A DNA stretch of 64,000 nucleotides from Flavobacterium sp. (GTDB taxonomy: Bacteria; Bacteroidota; Bacteroidia; Flavobacteriales; Flavobacteriaceae). The translations under genes and the position numbers were made by a program. Positions 42,703-52,646 of the stretch are shown here, piece after piece. How positions within the stretch are numbered: the first letter of the stretch is position 1; every line of letters starts with the position of its first letter. The DNA is taken from positions 29,627 through 93,626 of the forward strand of contig JADFAM010000043.1 in assembly GCA_015665265.1 (NCBI GenBank), given 5' to 3'. The notes under the pieces are model-generated. The model was not told where the DNA came from and searched no databases. It worked only from the letters and a program-made list of their open reading frames with translations.

Positions 42703-43410
42703 TTGGAATTGAAATCACAAAAAATTAAAGTAATTATTCCTGCATATAATGAGGAGGATTCTATAGCAAAAGTAATTAACGACATCCCTTCCAATGTAGA
42801 TGAAATTATAGTAGTTAGTAATAATTCAACTGATAAAACATATGAAAATGCCGCTAGAGCTGGAGCTACCGTTCTAAAAGAAAACCGAAAAGGGTATGGA
42901 TATGCTTGTTTACAAGGGATGAAATATATTGCTAACTTAAAAAAAAATGAGCTTCCAAATATTATTGTTTTTTTAGATGGTGACTACTCTGATTATCCCG
43001 AACAGTTAACGGAGCTTGTTTCACCTATTATAAAAGATAATATTGATTTTGTAATTGGTTCTAGAGTACATCAATTAAGAGAAGCTGGGTCTATGACACC
43101 ACAACAATTAGTTGGAAATTGGCTAGCTACTTTTTTAATGAAAGTATTTTTTAGAGCTTCATTTACAGACTTAGGACCATTTAGAGCCATTAAGTATGAA
43201 AAATTACTTCAACTAGAGATGGAGGATAAAACCTATGGATGGACTGTTGAAATGCAATTAAAAATTATCAAAAAGAAATTTTCATACACAGAAATTCCAA
43301 TGAAATACAGAAATAGAATTGGTGTTTCTAAAGTTTCTGGGACCATAAAAGGCTCTATATTAGCTGGTGTAAAAATTTTAGGTTGGATCTTTAAATACAG
43401 TCTTAAATAA
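42703..43410 (+). CDS. GT2 glycosyltransferase (polyprenyl-phosphate glycosyltransferase-like)
   Basis: VIIPAYNEEDSIAKVI, VFLDGDYSDYPEQL; TTG start. Confidence 0.88.
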   Translation: MELKSQKIKVIIPAYNEEDSIAKVINDIPSNVDEIIVVSNNSTDKTYENAARAGATVLKENRKGYGYACLQGMKYIANLKKNELPNIIVFLDGDYSDYPEQLTELVSPIIKDNIDFVIGSRVHQLREAGSMTPQQLVGNWLATFLMKVFFRASFTDLGPFRAIKYEKLLQLEMEDKTYGWTVEMQLKIIKKKFSYTEIPMKYRNRIGVSKVSGTIKGSILAGVKILGWIFKYSLK

Positions 43411-44900
43411 TGGTTTTTATCTACATCATTATAGTTATTTATTCATTGGCACTCGTTCTCATCTTTATGTATGCCTTAGCACAATTAAATCTATTATTTA
43501 ACTATATAAGTGCTCAAAAAAAAGTAGATGATTCTCCCAAATTTGATTTTTTAAATTCAAATGAAATTCCTTTGGTTACTATACAACTTCCCGTCTACAA
43601 TGAGTTATATGTCATGAAACGTTTACTAGATAATATCGTAAAGTTAGAGTACCCAAAAGAAAAAATAGAAATACAGGTATTAGATGACTCTACTGACGAA
43701 TCTGTTGTAACCACCAAACAACAAATTAACGAACTTCAAAAGACCGGAATAGATATTCAACATATTCAAAGGACTAATAGAAAAGGGTTCAAAGCAGGAG
43801 CATTAAAGGAAGGCTTAAAAATTGCGAAAGGAGAATTTATTGCCATTTTTGATGCTGATTTTTTACCTCAAAAGGATTGGTTATTAAAAACCATCCCCTA
43901 TTTTAAGGATAACAAAATTGGAGTTGTTCAGACTCGTTGGGGGCATCTCAACAGAGATTATTCTACCTTAACTAAGATACAAGCTTTTGCTTTAGATGCT
44001 CATTTTACTCTAGAACAGGTTGGCAGAAACACCAAAGGACATTTTATAAATTTTAATGGAACAGCAGGTGTTTGGAGAAAAAAATGCATCATAGATGCAG
44101 GAAATTGGGAGGGAGATACTTTAACTGAAGATTTAGATCTTAGCTACAGAGCTCAATTAAAAAAATGGAAGTTTAAGTTTTTGGAAGAGGTAAAAACTCC
44201 TGCAGAATTACCAATTATTATTAGTGCTGCTAGATCTCAACAATTTAGATGGAATAAAGGTGGTGCAGAAAATTTTCAAAAAATGGTAAAACGTGTTTTG
44301 TTAAACAATGATATTTCCATAAAAACAAAAATTCATAGTGTATTACATCTTCTAAATAGCTCTATGTTTTTCATGATTTTATTAGTGGCTGTATTAAGTA
44401 TTCCTATGTTGTATATTAAAAATGAATATCCACATTTAAGATCATACTTCTACATGATGAGTTTCTTTGTTGTAAGCTCCATTATCTTTTTTATCTGTTA
44501 TTGGTATATGTTTAAAAAGAGTTACGGTGGAGGGATTAAAAACTTCGTAAAATATACAGGCACATTTTTTACTTTTTTTTCTTTGGCAATGGGATTCTCT
44601 TTGCATAACACAATAGCTGTTTTGGAAGGGCATTTAGGTAAAAAAAGTGAATTTGTAAGAACTCCAAAATTTAATATAAATAATACAAAAGATTCCTGGA
44701 GAAAGAACAAATACATTCGAAAAAAAGTTTCTTTAAATGTAATTATTGAAGGAATTTTAACCCTGTATTTTGCCTTTGGGATGTACAGTGCATTTGTAGT
44801 TGGAAACTTAGAAGGAGACTTTGGTTTATTACCTTTTCACTTGATGTTATTTTTTGGTTTTGGATATGTTTTTTACAAGTCTATTTTTACTAAAACTTAG
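43410..44900 (+). CDS. Membrane GT2, cellulose synthase-like glycosyltransferase
   Basis: TIQLPVYNE, IFDADFLP, TLTEDLDLSYRAQLKKW, QQFRWNKGG. Confidence 0.9.
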   Translation: MVFIYIIIVIYSLALVLIFMYALAQLNLLFNYISAQKKVDDSPKFDFLNSNEIPLVTIQLPVYNELYVMKRLLDNIVKLEYPKEKIEIQVLDDSTDESVVTTKQQINELQKTGIDIQHIQRTNRKGFKAGALKEGLKIAKGEFIAIFDADFLPQKDWLLKTIPYFKDNKIGVVQTRWGHLNRDYSTLTKIQAFALDAHFTLEQVGRNTKGHFINFNGTAGVWRKKCIIDAGNWEGDTLTEDLDLSYRAQLKKWKFKFLEEVKTPAELPIIISAARSQQFRWNKGGAENFQKMVKRVLLNNDISIKTKIHSVLHLLNSSMFFMILLVAVLSIPMLYIKNEYPHLRSYFYMMSFFVVSSIIFFICYWYMFKKSYGGGIKNFVKYTGTFFTFFSLAMGFSLHNTIAVLEGHLGKKSEFVRTPKFNINNTKDSWRKNKYIRKKVSLNVIIEGILTLYFAFGMYSAFVVGNLEGDFGLLPFHLMLFFGFGYVFYKSIFTKT

Positions 44901-44903
44901 TCT

Positions 44904-46256
44904 ATGTTTTTATCGCAAAAAAATAGAGCTGTTATCGCTATAAGTATTGGTATTATCTGTTACTTCATAACAGGCTATTTCTTAGATCGAACAAATTATT
45001 TTCAGCTGACAGTCCAATACTTAATTTTATGTATTGTTTTTTGGTATCTAATTACTACTGAAAAAAATAATTTTTCACTACTATTAGCTCTTTCTATTTT
45101 GTTTAGGTTGATATTTTTATTTGCTATTCCCAACTTATCTCAAGACTTTTATCGATTTATATGGGATGGAAGAATGATTTTTGAGGCAATCAACCCTTAT
45201 GAATCTTTACCAGAAACCTTTATTAAAAACGAAGCCTACCCAATAAATCAAGCAATTGATTTATATAATGGCATGGGAAGTTTAAATGGGAGTCATTACA
45301 CAAATTATCCTCCTTTAAATCAACTAAGCTTTGTTATTGCAGCAATTTTTGCAAAAACAAGTATCCTGTGGTCTGTTGTAGTAATGCGATTACAAATTAT
45401 ACTTGCTGATATTGGCATTATTTATATTGGAAAAAAGATATTGGAAAAACTAAAGATCCCATTACATCATATCTTTTTATATGCTTTAAATCCTTTTATT
45501 ATCATTGAATTAACTGGCAACCTTCACTTTGAAGCTGTTATGTTATTTTTCTTGGTTTGGAGTTTGTATTTATTACTTCAAAAGAAATGGATTTGGTCTG
45601 CATTTATTTTTGGACTTTCTGTATCTGTAAAATTAATTCCATTATTATTTATACCTCTTTTTTATCAGTGGTTTACCAAAGATGGAAAAAGTAAAGGAAT
45701 TTTAAACTTTTTCTCTTTTGGAGCCATTATCATTGGAATAAATATGCTATTATTTCTTCCTTTCCTTTCTTCAAATTTACTTGACAACTATCTAAGCTCT
45801 GTTGGATTATGGTTTCAAAATTTTGAATTTAATGCGAGTGTTTATTATATCGCAAGGGAAATTGGATACTTGTTTAGAGGATGGAATGAAATAGCTATTA
45901 TTGGAAAAATTTTACCAATAATCACTGTTGTATTTATAGTTGTTATTACATTCTTGAGAAAAAATAACTCCCCTCAACAATTGTTCACCGCAATGTTGTT
46001 AGGGCTTACTTTTTATTATTTTATGGCTACAACCGTTCATCCGTGGTATATTGCAAGCTTAGTATTGTTATCGGTTTTTACAAAATACAAGTATCCAATA
46101 GCATGGAGTATTGTTATAATTCTTAGTTATCAAGCATATGCAAATAATTCTTGGCAAGAAAACTTATGGCTAATAGCTTTAGAATACCTTCTGGTGTATG
46201 GTTTCCTATTTTGGGAAATTATTCAACTAAAAAAAGGTTCTTTATCAAGAGAATGA
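44904..46256 (+). CDS. Polytopic mannosyltransferase-like (GT-C/DUF2029-type) protein
   Basis: Many TM segments; early acidic loop SQDFYRFIWDGRMIFEAINPYE typical of GT-C enzymes. Confidence 0.78.
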   Translation: MFLSQKNRAVIAISIGIICYFITGYFLDRTNYFQLTVQYLILCIVFWYLITTEKNNFSLLLALSILFRLIFLFAIPNLSQDFYRFIWDGRMIFEAINPYESLPETFIKNEAYPINQAIDLYNGMGSLNGSHYTNYPPLNQLSFVIAAIFAKTSILWSVVVMRLQIILADIGIIYIGKKILEKLKIPLHHIFLYALNPFIIIELTGNLHFEAVMLFFLVWSLYLLLQKKWIWSAFIFGLSVSVKLIPLLFIPLFYQWFTKDGKSKGILNFFSFGAIIIGINMLLFLPFLSSNLLDNYLSSVGLWFQNFEFNASVYYIAREIGYLFRGWNEIAIIGKILPIITVVFIVVITFLRKNNSPQQLFTAMLLGLTFYYFMATTVHPWYIASLVLLSVFTKYKYPIAWSIVIILSYQAYANNSWQENLWLIALEYLLVYGFLFWEIIQLKKGSLSRE

Positions 46257-46312
46257 CCTATGATTGATTTTTTAAAAAATGATTCTCTTACTTTTAATTT
46301 AAAATATCTAAT

Positions 46313-47125
46313 ATGGATTTATCAAATGTGAAACTAATTGTTTCTGATATGGATGGAACATTACTTAATTCAAGAGAAGAGGTTAGTCAATTGTTTTTTA
46401 AACAGTTTCATAAACTTAAAGAGCTAGGAATTCATTTTGTAGCTGCTAGCGGCAGACAGTATAACAGTATCGCACAAAAACTTCATCCAATATTGAATGA
46501 AATTACTATTGTTGGTGAAAATGGAGGGGTCATTAAAAGACAACAAAAAACACTTCTTTTACAAACATTTGACACCAATAAAGTAATTAAATTAATTCCT
46601 GCATTGAGGAATATAAATAATACCTCTATTATTTTATGTGGGGAAAACTCAGCTTTTATTGAATCTAAAAATCAAAATTTTATTAACATGTTTCAAGAAT
46701 ATTATAGCAAACATGAAAAAGTAAAAGATCTAACCACCATACCACATAAGAATCCAATTATCAAAATTGCTTTGTATCATCCAGAATCTTCAGAGGAATT
46801 TATTTATCCGTCTGTTAAGCAGTTTGAAGAAACTTTTTTATTAAAAATATCAGGTAAAAATTGGTTAGATATTTCTAACCAAAACTCAAATAAAGGCACT
46901 GCTATTAAATATCTTCAAAACGAAATGAAAATTACTCCACAGGAAACTATGGTATTTGGTGATTATCTAAATGATCTCGAAATGCTTGAGTCTGCTCACC
47001 ACAGCTATGCAATGAAAAATGCTCATGAAGATGTTAAAAAAATAGCTCGTTTTATGACGGATAGTCATAATAGTTTTGGTGTTGAAAAAATTATACAACA
47101 GGTAATAGAATCGAAAAGAAATTAA
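46313..47125 (+). CDS. HAD-superfamily Cof-type phosphatase
   Basis: VSDMDGTLLNS, GDYLNDLEML, YAMKNAHEDVK. Confidence 0.92.
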   Translation: MDLSNVKLIVSDMDGTLLNSREEVSQLFFKQFHKLKELGIHFVAASGRQYNSIAQKLHPILNEITIVGENGGVIKRQQKTLLLQTFDTNKVIKLIPALRNINNTSIILCGENSAFIESKNQNFINMFQEYYSKHEKVKDLTTIPHKNPIIKIALYHPESSEEFIYPSVKQFEETFLLKISGKNWLDISNQNSNKGTAIKYLQNEMKITPQETMVFGDYLNDLEMLESAHHSYAMKNAHEDVKKIARFMTDSHNSFGVEKIIQQVIESKRN

Positions 47126-48078
47126 TTCTCAAAAACAACAGTACTCTGACGGTCTCTATTTACGTGTAGTTTAGTAATATCTGGCCTTGAATAATGGCCA
47201 GCCACATCAAAATTCTGGCGCTCTTGCAACACTCTAGAGAAATCTAATGTTTCATAAAATAATCCTTCTTTGTTAATTACCGGTTCTAAAATCCATTCAC
47301 CATCTGGTCCTGCGATACAAGACCCTCCGTTTACTAGAGTTTCAGGAGCATTTTTTATGATTTTATCAAAATGTGGTGTATCTGTTGGAAAATCTGATTT
47401 ATGCATCAAACTTGAGACAGAAATAACAAAAGAACGAGATTCTCTGGCTATAAAACGAGTAATGTCTTTGGTATTATGATCACTCCCTGGCCATACAGCT
47501 ACATGTAAATTTTCTCCTTGACCATATAAGGCTGCTCTAGGTAATGGCATCCAATTTTCCCAGCAGTTTAAACCACCAACTGTAAAGTTTTTTAATGGAT
47601 GAACTTGTAACCCATGCCCATCTCCTGGGGCCCAAGTTAATCGCTCATCATAGGTTGGCTGTAATTTTCTATGCACAGATTTTATCTCTCCTTCTTGATT
47701 AATATATACTAAGGAAGCGTAAATACTATGCCCTCCTCTATTTTGAGCACGTTCTATAATTCCTAGATAAACTGAAATATGATGTTCTTTTGCTAGATTA
47801 CAAATAGTATCTAATTCCCCTTTTTCTATAGTAATTGAATTTTGCACGTAATGTGCATGAATTTCTTTTTGAACAGATGAATTCCATTCTGCACCATTTG
47901 TTAAACCAATCCAAAATGGATAACCTGGTAGCAAAGCCTCTCCATAGACAATTAACTCTGCTTTTTCTTTAGAGGCATCTATAATTGTATTTTCTATTTT
48001 TTGAATAGTTTGTTTTTTATTTAACCAAATAGGAGAGATTTGTGCTAAAGCTACTTTAAGGAAATTAGAGTTTTTCAT
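47122..48078 (-). CDS. Nitrilase-family carbon-nitrogen hydrolase
   Basis: Catalytic E/K/C: GEALLPGYP, HRKLQPTYDER, GGLNCWENWMPL. Confidence 0.9.
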   Translation of the reverse strand: MKNSNFLKVALAQISPIWLNKKQTIQKIENTIIDASKEKAELIVYGEALLPGYPFWIGLTNGAEWNSSVQKEIHAHYVQNSITIEKGELDTICNLAKEHHISVYLGIIERAQNRGGHSIYASLVYINQEGEIKSVHRKLQPTYDERLTWAPGDGHGLQVHPLKNFTVGGLNCWENWMPLPRAALYGQGENLHVAVWPGSDHNTKDITRFIARESRSFVISVSSLMHKSDFPTDTPHFDKIIKNAPETLVNGGSCIAGPDGEWILEPVINKEGLFYETLDFSRVLQERQNFDVAGHYSRPDITKLHVNRDRQSTVVFEN

Positions 48079-48109
48079 AATTATTTAGAGTGTTTTTTGT
48101 AATCTGCAT

Positions 48110-48904
48110 TTAATTTATAGTTAATCTTACTACTATTCCTTCATTAGATCTAATATTGAATACTTTCTGATCTTCAAAAATCAAATACTGTCCTTTTATA
48201 CCTACTAATTTCCCTGTGTAACTTTGTTCTTTTGCAATATTTAAACTTTTGGGAGTTTCAGGATATTGATGAACAGGGAAATTAATTTGTGTTTCAGAAT
48301 TATTTTCAATAAAATATTCTTGTGCCTCCTCCGGAATGAATGCTTTTAATTTATGTTGCCATGATTTTAAATCTACCTCTTCAATATCATTTTTCAACAT
48401 TTTTCTCCAATTAGTTTTGTCTGCCACATGAGCTTTTAGTGCTACTTCAGTAATTCCTGCTAAATATCTGTTAGGAACTTCTACAATTTCAATAGCTTCA
48501 TGCGCCCCTTGGTCTATCCATCTAGTTGGTACTTGTTGTTTCCTTGTAACCCCAACTTTTACGTTACTTGAATTTGCTAAATATACAATATGAGGTTGTA
48601 GTTGAACAGATTTTTCATAGGCTAAATCCCTATCTTCTTCTCCTAAATGAGCCTTACTTAACTCTGGCCTCATGATCCAATCTCCTACACTTGGTATATC
48701 AAAAAAACAGTTTTTACAAAATCCTTGACGATAAATTTCTTTTTCAATATGACAATTCATACATCTATACTTCACGAAAGCAATTTCTAGGTTTCTGTTT
48801 AACAATTGATTCATATTAATAAAATCAGATTTTAAATCTAAATAGTATTGAACTATATGACTATTTTCTGTTATCATTTTTTTTAAAACTCCTTGGTATT
48901 GCAT
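48110..48904 (-). CDS. DUF2797-domain protein
   Basis: CMNCHIEKEIYRQGFCKNC zinc-ribbon-like motif; VKVGVTRKQQVPTRWIDQGA. Confidence 0.85.
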   Translation of the reverse strand: MQYQGVLKKMITENSHIVQYYLDLKSDFINMNQLLNRNLEIAFVKYRCMNCHIEKEIYRQGFCKNCFFDIPSVGDWIMRPELSKAHLGEEDRDLAYEKSVQLQPHIVYLANSSNVKVGVTRKQQVPTRWIDQGAHEAIEIVEVPNRYLAGITEVALKAHVADKTNWRKMLKNDIEEVDLKSWQHKLKAFIPEEAQEYFIENNSETQINFPVHQYPETPKSLNIAKEQSYTGKLVGIKGQYLIFEDQKVFNIRSNEGIVVRLTIN

Positions 48905-48924
48905 CTAAAATATTTTTCTATTTT

Positions 48925-48932
48925 TAACTTTG
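48925..48932 (+). promoter_or_regulatory. -7 element (TAACTTTG) for the GH3-family gene
   Basis: TAnnTTTG overlapping the ORF-track TTG start at 48930, supporting translation from ATG 48990. Confidence 0.4.
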
Positions 48933-48989
48933 TATTGTAAGTACCTCACAAACTTACGGAAAAATCAATTTATTAAACTTAAAATCGTT

Positions 48990-50498
48990 ATGGCAATTCC
49001 ATTTGTTAACTCCATTATTTCTTGGTTTCTCAAAAAAAGAAAGCATCAGATGGAATTATTCATAAAGTATCCTGTAGATGTTCAAAATGAACTTCTTTTT
49101 GGTTTGATTCAAGTAGCTAAAAATACAGAATTTGGGAAGAAATATGATTTTTTATCAATCAAGTCCTATGAAGATTTTGCTCTTAGAGTCCCTATTCAAC
49201 AATACGAAAGTATAGAGCCTTTAATTGAGCGCTGTAGAAAAGGAGAACAAAACTTATTTTGGCCAACAAAAATTAAATGGTTTGCAAAGTCTAGTGGAAC
49301 TACTAATGCTAAAAGTAAATTTATACCAGTAAGTGACGAGGCAATTGAAGATTGTCATTTAAAAGCTGGAAAAGATATGCTTTGTTTATACATCAACAAC
49401 AATGAAGAAACTAGACTTTTTAATGGAAAAGGGTTACGTCTAGGTGGAAGTGCTGCTGTTTATGAGGACAATAATTCATACTTTGGAGATTTATCAGCTA
49501 TTATCATTGAAAATATGCCTTTTTGGGCAGACTTTAGCTCAGCTCCCAGTCAAGAAGTAGCTCTAATGAGTGAGTGGGAAACAAAAATGGAAGCAATAAT
49601 CAGTGAAACTATTAATGAAGATATTACAAGTCTAGTGGGAGTGCCCTCATGGATGTTAGTTCTTTTGAATAAAGTGTTAGAAAAAACTGGGAAAGATCAT
49701 ATTTTAGAGGTGTGGCCAAATTTAGAGGTGTATTTTCATGGAGGGGTAAATTTTAATCCCTACAGAGAGCAGTATAAAAAGTTAATTCCCAAAAAGGATT
49801 TTAAATATTACGAAACTTACAATGCATCAGAAGGATTCTTTGCATTACAGGATATCAATGGGTGTTTAGATTTATTATTAATGCTAGATTATGGTATTTT
49901 TTATGAATTTATACCAATGAATGATTATGATGGAGAAACTTCTACAGCTATCCCACTATCCAAAGTAAGACTTCATGAAAATTATGCTGTTGTAATTACT
50001 ACCAATGGTGGTTTATGGAGGTATCTTATAGGAGATACCATTAAATTCACTTCACTAAACCCATACAGAATAAGAATTACAGGAAGAACAAAGCACCATA
50101 TTAATGTATTTGGTGAAGAGTTAATTATAGAAAATGCTGAGGAGGCACTAAAATTAGCTTGTTCAAAAACTAAGACAACAATAACAGATTATACAGTAGG
50201 ACCAATTTTTATGGATGGAAAAGTAAAAGGTAGTCATGAATGGGTTATTGAATTTGCGAGTGCTCCAGATAATTTGGAATACTTTACAGAACTACTAGAC
50301 AATGCTTTAAAATCTATTAATTCAGATTATGAGGCCAAGCGATATAATAATATGACCTTAGTAATGCCAAAAGTTCATAGTGTAAGAAAAGGATTATTTT
50401 ATTCATGGTTAAAGAAAAAAGGAAAGCTAGGTGGGCAACATAAAGTACCAAGATTGTCTAACAAAAGAGATTTTGTTGAAGAATTACTTAGTCTTTAG
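48990..50498 (+). CDS. GH3 auxin-responsive promoter-family protein (acyl-amido synthetase-like)
   Basis: KWFAKSSGTTNAKSKFIPVS adenylate-forming motif, YNASEGFFALQD, GRTKHHINVFGEEL. Confidence 0.92.
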   Translation: MAIPFVNSIISWFLKKRKHQMELFIKYPVDVQNELLFGLIQVAKNTEFGKKYDFLSIKSYEDFALRVPIQQYESIEPLIERCRKGEQNLFWPTKIKWFAKSSGTTNAKSKFIPVSDEAIEDCHLKAGKDMLCLYINNNEETRLFNGKGLRLGGSAAVYEDNNSYFGDLSAIIIENMPFWADFSSAPSQEVALMSEWETKMEAIISETINEDITSLVGVPSWMLVLLNKVLEKTGKDHILEVWPNLEVYFHGGVNFNPYREQYKKLIPKKDFKYYETYNASEGFFALQDINGCLDLLLMLDYGIFYEFIPMNDYDGETSTAIPLSKVRLHENYAVVITTNGGLWRYLIGDTIKFTSLNPYRIRITGRTKHHINVFGEELIIENAEEALKLACSKTKTTITDYTVGPIFMDGKVKGSHEWVIEFASAPDNLEYFTELLDNALKSINSDYEAKRYNNMTLVMPKVHSVRKGLFYSWLKKKGKLGGQHKVPRLSNKRDFVEELLSL

Positions 50499-51472
50499 AT
50501 TTTTCGCTCTACCACATAATCAATCATTTTAATCAAAGAAGATTTGTAATCAGAATCTTCAAAATTACTAAGAATAGTCAATGCTTTTGTTTTGTAATCG
50601 TGCATCTTTTTTATTGTAAACTCTATTCCTCCACTTTTTTTTACAAATTCAATTACTTGTTTTACACGTTTTTTTTCTTTGTTATGTTTTTTAATAGAAT
50701 TAATTAACCACGCTTTTTCTTTTTTGGAGCAATTGTTTAATGTGTAAATTAAAGGAAGAGTCATTTTTTGTTCTTTAATATCTATCCCAGTGGGCTTCCC
50801 AATTTTTTCTTCAGAATAGTCAAATAAATCGTCTTTTATTTGAAATGCCATTCCTATATATTGTCCAAATTTTCTCATTTGTTGAATAGTATCCTGATTG
50901 GCACCAACTGATGCCGCTCCAATACCACAACAAGCTGCAATTAGTGTGGCTGTTTTCTGACGGATTATTTCATAATAAACATCTTCAGTAATATCTAATT
51001 TTCTTGCTTTTTCTATCTGTAATAATTCTCCTTCACTCATTTCTCTAACAGCTATGGAAATTAATTTTAATAAATCAAAATCTTCATTATCAATTGAAAG
51101 TAACAAGCCTTTAGACAGCAAATAATCCCCTACTAAAACTGCAATCTTATTTTTCCAAAGTGCATTAATTGAGAAAAAACCTCTTCTTCTATTACTATCA
51201 TCTACAATATCATCATGAACAAGAGTTGCTGTATGAATTAACTCTACTACAGAAGCACCTCTATAGGTTCGTTGATCGAAACCACCGTCAGAAACCATTT
51301 TAGCTACTAAAAAAACAAACATTGGTCTCATTTGCTTTCCTTTTCTTCTAACTATGTAGTATGTAATTCTGTTGAGTAATGGAACTTTAGATATCATAGA
51401 GTCTTTGAATTTTTTTTCAAAGAGTTCCATCTCCTTTTGGATGGGTTTTTTTATTTCCTCTACTATCTTCAT
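50495..51472 (-). CDS. Polyprenyl synthetase
   Basis: ATLVHDDIVDDSNRRRG and FQIKDDLFDYS Asp-rich motifs. Confidence 0.94.
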   Translation of the reverse strand: MKIVEEIKKPIQKEMELFEKKFKDSMISKVPLLNRITYYIVRRKGKQMRPMFVFLVAKMVSDGGFDQRTYRGASVVELIHTATLVHDDIVDDSNRRRGFFSINALWKNKIAVLVGDYLLSKGLLLSIDNEDFDLLKLISIAVREMSEGELLQIEKARKLDITEDVYYEIIRQKTATLIAACCGIGAASVGANQDTIQQMRKFGQYIGMAFQIKDDLFDYSEEKIGKPTGIDIKEQKMTLPLIYTLNNCSKKEKAWLINSIKKHNKEKKRVKQVIEFVKKSGGIEFTIKKMHDYKTKALTILSNFEDSDYKSSLIKMIDYVVERKI

Positions 51473-51512
51473 AAATGATTACAAATTTATAAAATATATC
51501 TACAGAAGCATG

Positions 51513-52553
51513 CTAAGATTTATTCGCTAATTGACCACATGCTGCATCTATATCCTTTCCTCTAGATCTTCTCACATTTACAACAATATCATGCATTTCA
51601 AGGTTAGATATGTAGTTATCTATAACTCTTGAACTAGCTTGTTGAAATTCTCCATCATCAATAGGATTGTATTCAATCAAATTAACTTTACAAGGAATAT
51701 GTTTACAAAAATTAATCAATGCTTTGATATCCTCTTTTTTGTCATTTATACCATCCCAAACTACATACTCATAAGTAACATGACGCTGAGTTTTTTCATA
51801 CCAGTATATTAATGATTCTGCCAAATCATGAAGTGGAAATGTTTCATTAAATGGCATAATAGAAGTTCTAACCTTATCGATAGCAGAATGTAAAGAAACA
51901 GCTAGATTAAATTTTACTTGATCATCTGCCATCTTCTTTATTATTTTTGGAACACCTGATGTTGACACAGTAATACGCTTTGAAGACATTCCTAATCCTT
52001 CTGAGGAGGTTATTTTATCAATTGATTTTATAACATTATTATAATTCATCAATGGTTCTCCCATTCCCATAAATACAATATTGGTTAATCTATGATTGTG
52101 ATATAATTGACTTTGTTTGTCTATGGCAACTACTTGATCATAAATTTCATCAGGATTCAAGTTTCGCATTCTTTTTAATCTGGAAGTAGCACAAAAACGG
52201 CAATCTAAACTGCATCCAACCTGGCTAGAAACACATGCTGTTGTTCTTTTTTCTGTAGGTATTAACACAGACTCTACAATTAATCCATCATGCAATCGAA
52301 TACCATTTTTAATGGTTCCATCTTTACTTCGTTGCATGGAATCTACCTCTATGTGATTTATGACAAAATTTTCTTCTAACATTGTTCTAGTCTCCAAAGA
52401 AATATTGGTCATATCCTCAAAGGTGTGTAGAGATTTATTCCAAAGCCATTCATATACTTGATTACCTCTAAAAGCTTTGTCTCCATTTTTTACAAAGAAA
52501 TCTCTTAATTGTTCTTTGGTGAGCGATCTTATATCTTTTTTCTTTGAGTTCAT
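51513..52553 (-). CDS. rlmN: 23S rRNA (adenine2503-C2)-methyltransferase
   Basis: Radical SAM CSLDCRFCATS; FMGMGEPLMNYNNV. Confidence 0.95.
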   Translation of the reverse strand: MNSKKKDIRSLTKEQLRDFFVKNGDKAFRGNQVYEWLWNKSLHTFEDMTNISLETRTMLEENFVINHIEVDSMQRSKDGTIKNGIRLHDGLIVESVLIPTEKRTTACVSSQVGCSLDCRFCATSRLKRMRNLNPDEIYDQVVAIDKQSQLYHNHRLTNIVFMGMGEPLMNYNNVIKSIDKITSSEGLGMSSKRITVSTSGVPKIIKKMADDQVKFNLAVSLHSAIDKVRTSIMPFNETFPLHDLAESLIYWYEKTQRHVTYEYVVWDGINDKKEDIKALINFCKHIPCKVNLIEYNPIDDGEFQQASSRVIDNYISNLEMHDIVVNVRRSRGKDIDAACGQLANKS

Positions 52554-52600
52554 TGGGCGCTTTTATACTCTTATCAATTGATTTTGTAAAAATACAAAAA

Positions 52601-52622
52601 CCTCTTAGCTTAGCTAAGAGGC
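52601..52622 (-). terminator. Intrinsic terminator between queA and rlmN
   Basis: Perfect hairpin CCTCTTAGCTTAGCTAAGAGG flanked by A/T runs. Confidence 0.7.
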
Positions 52623-52646
52623 TTTTATTATAAATTAATTTTATAA

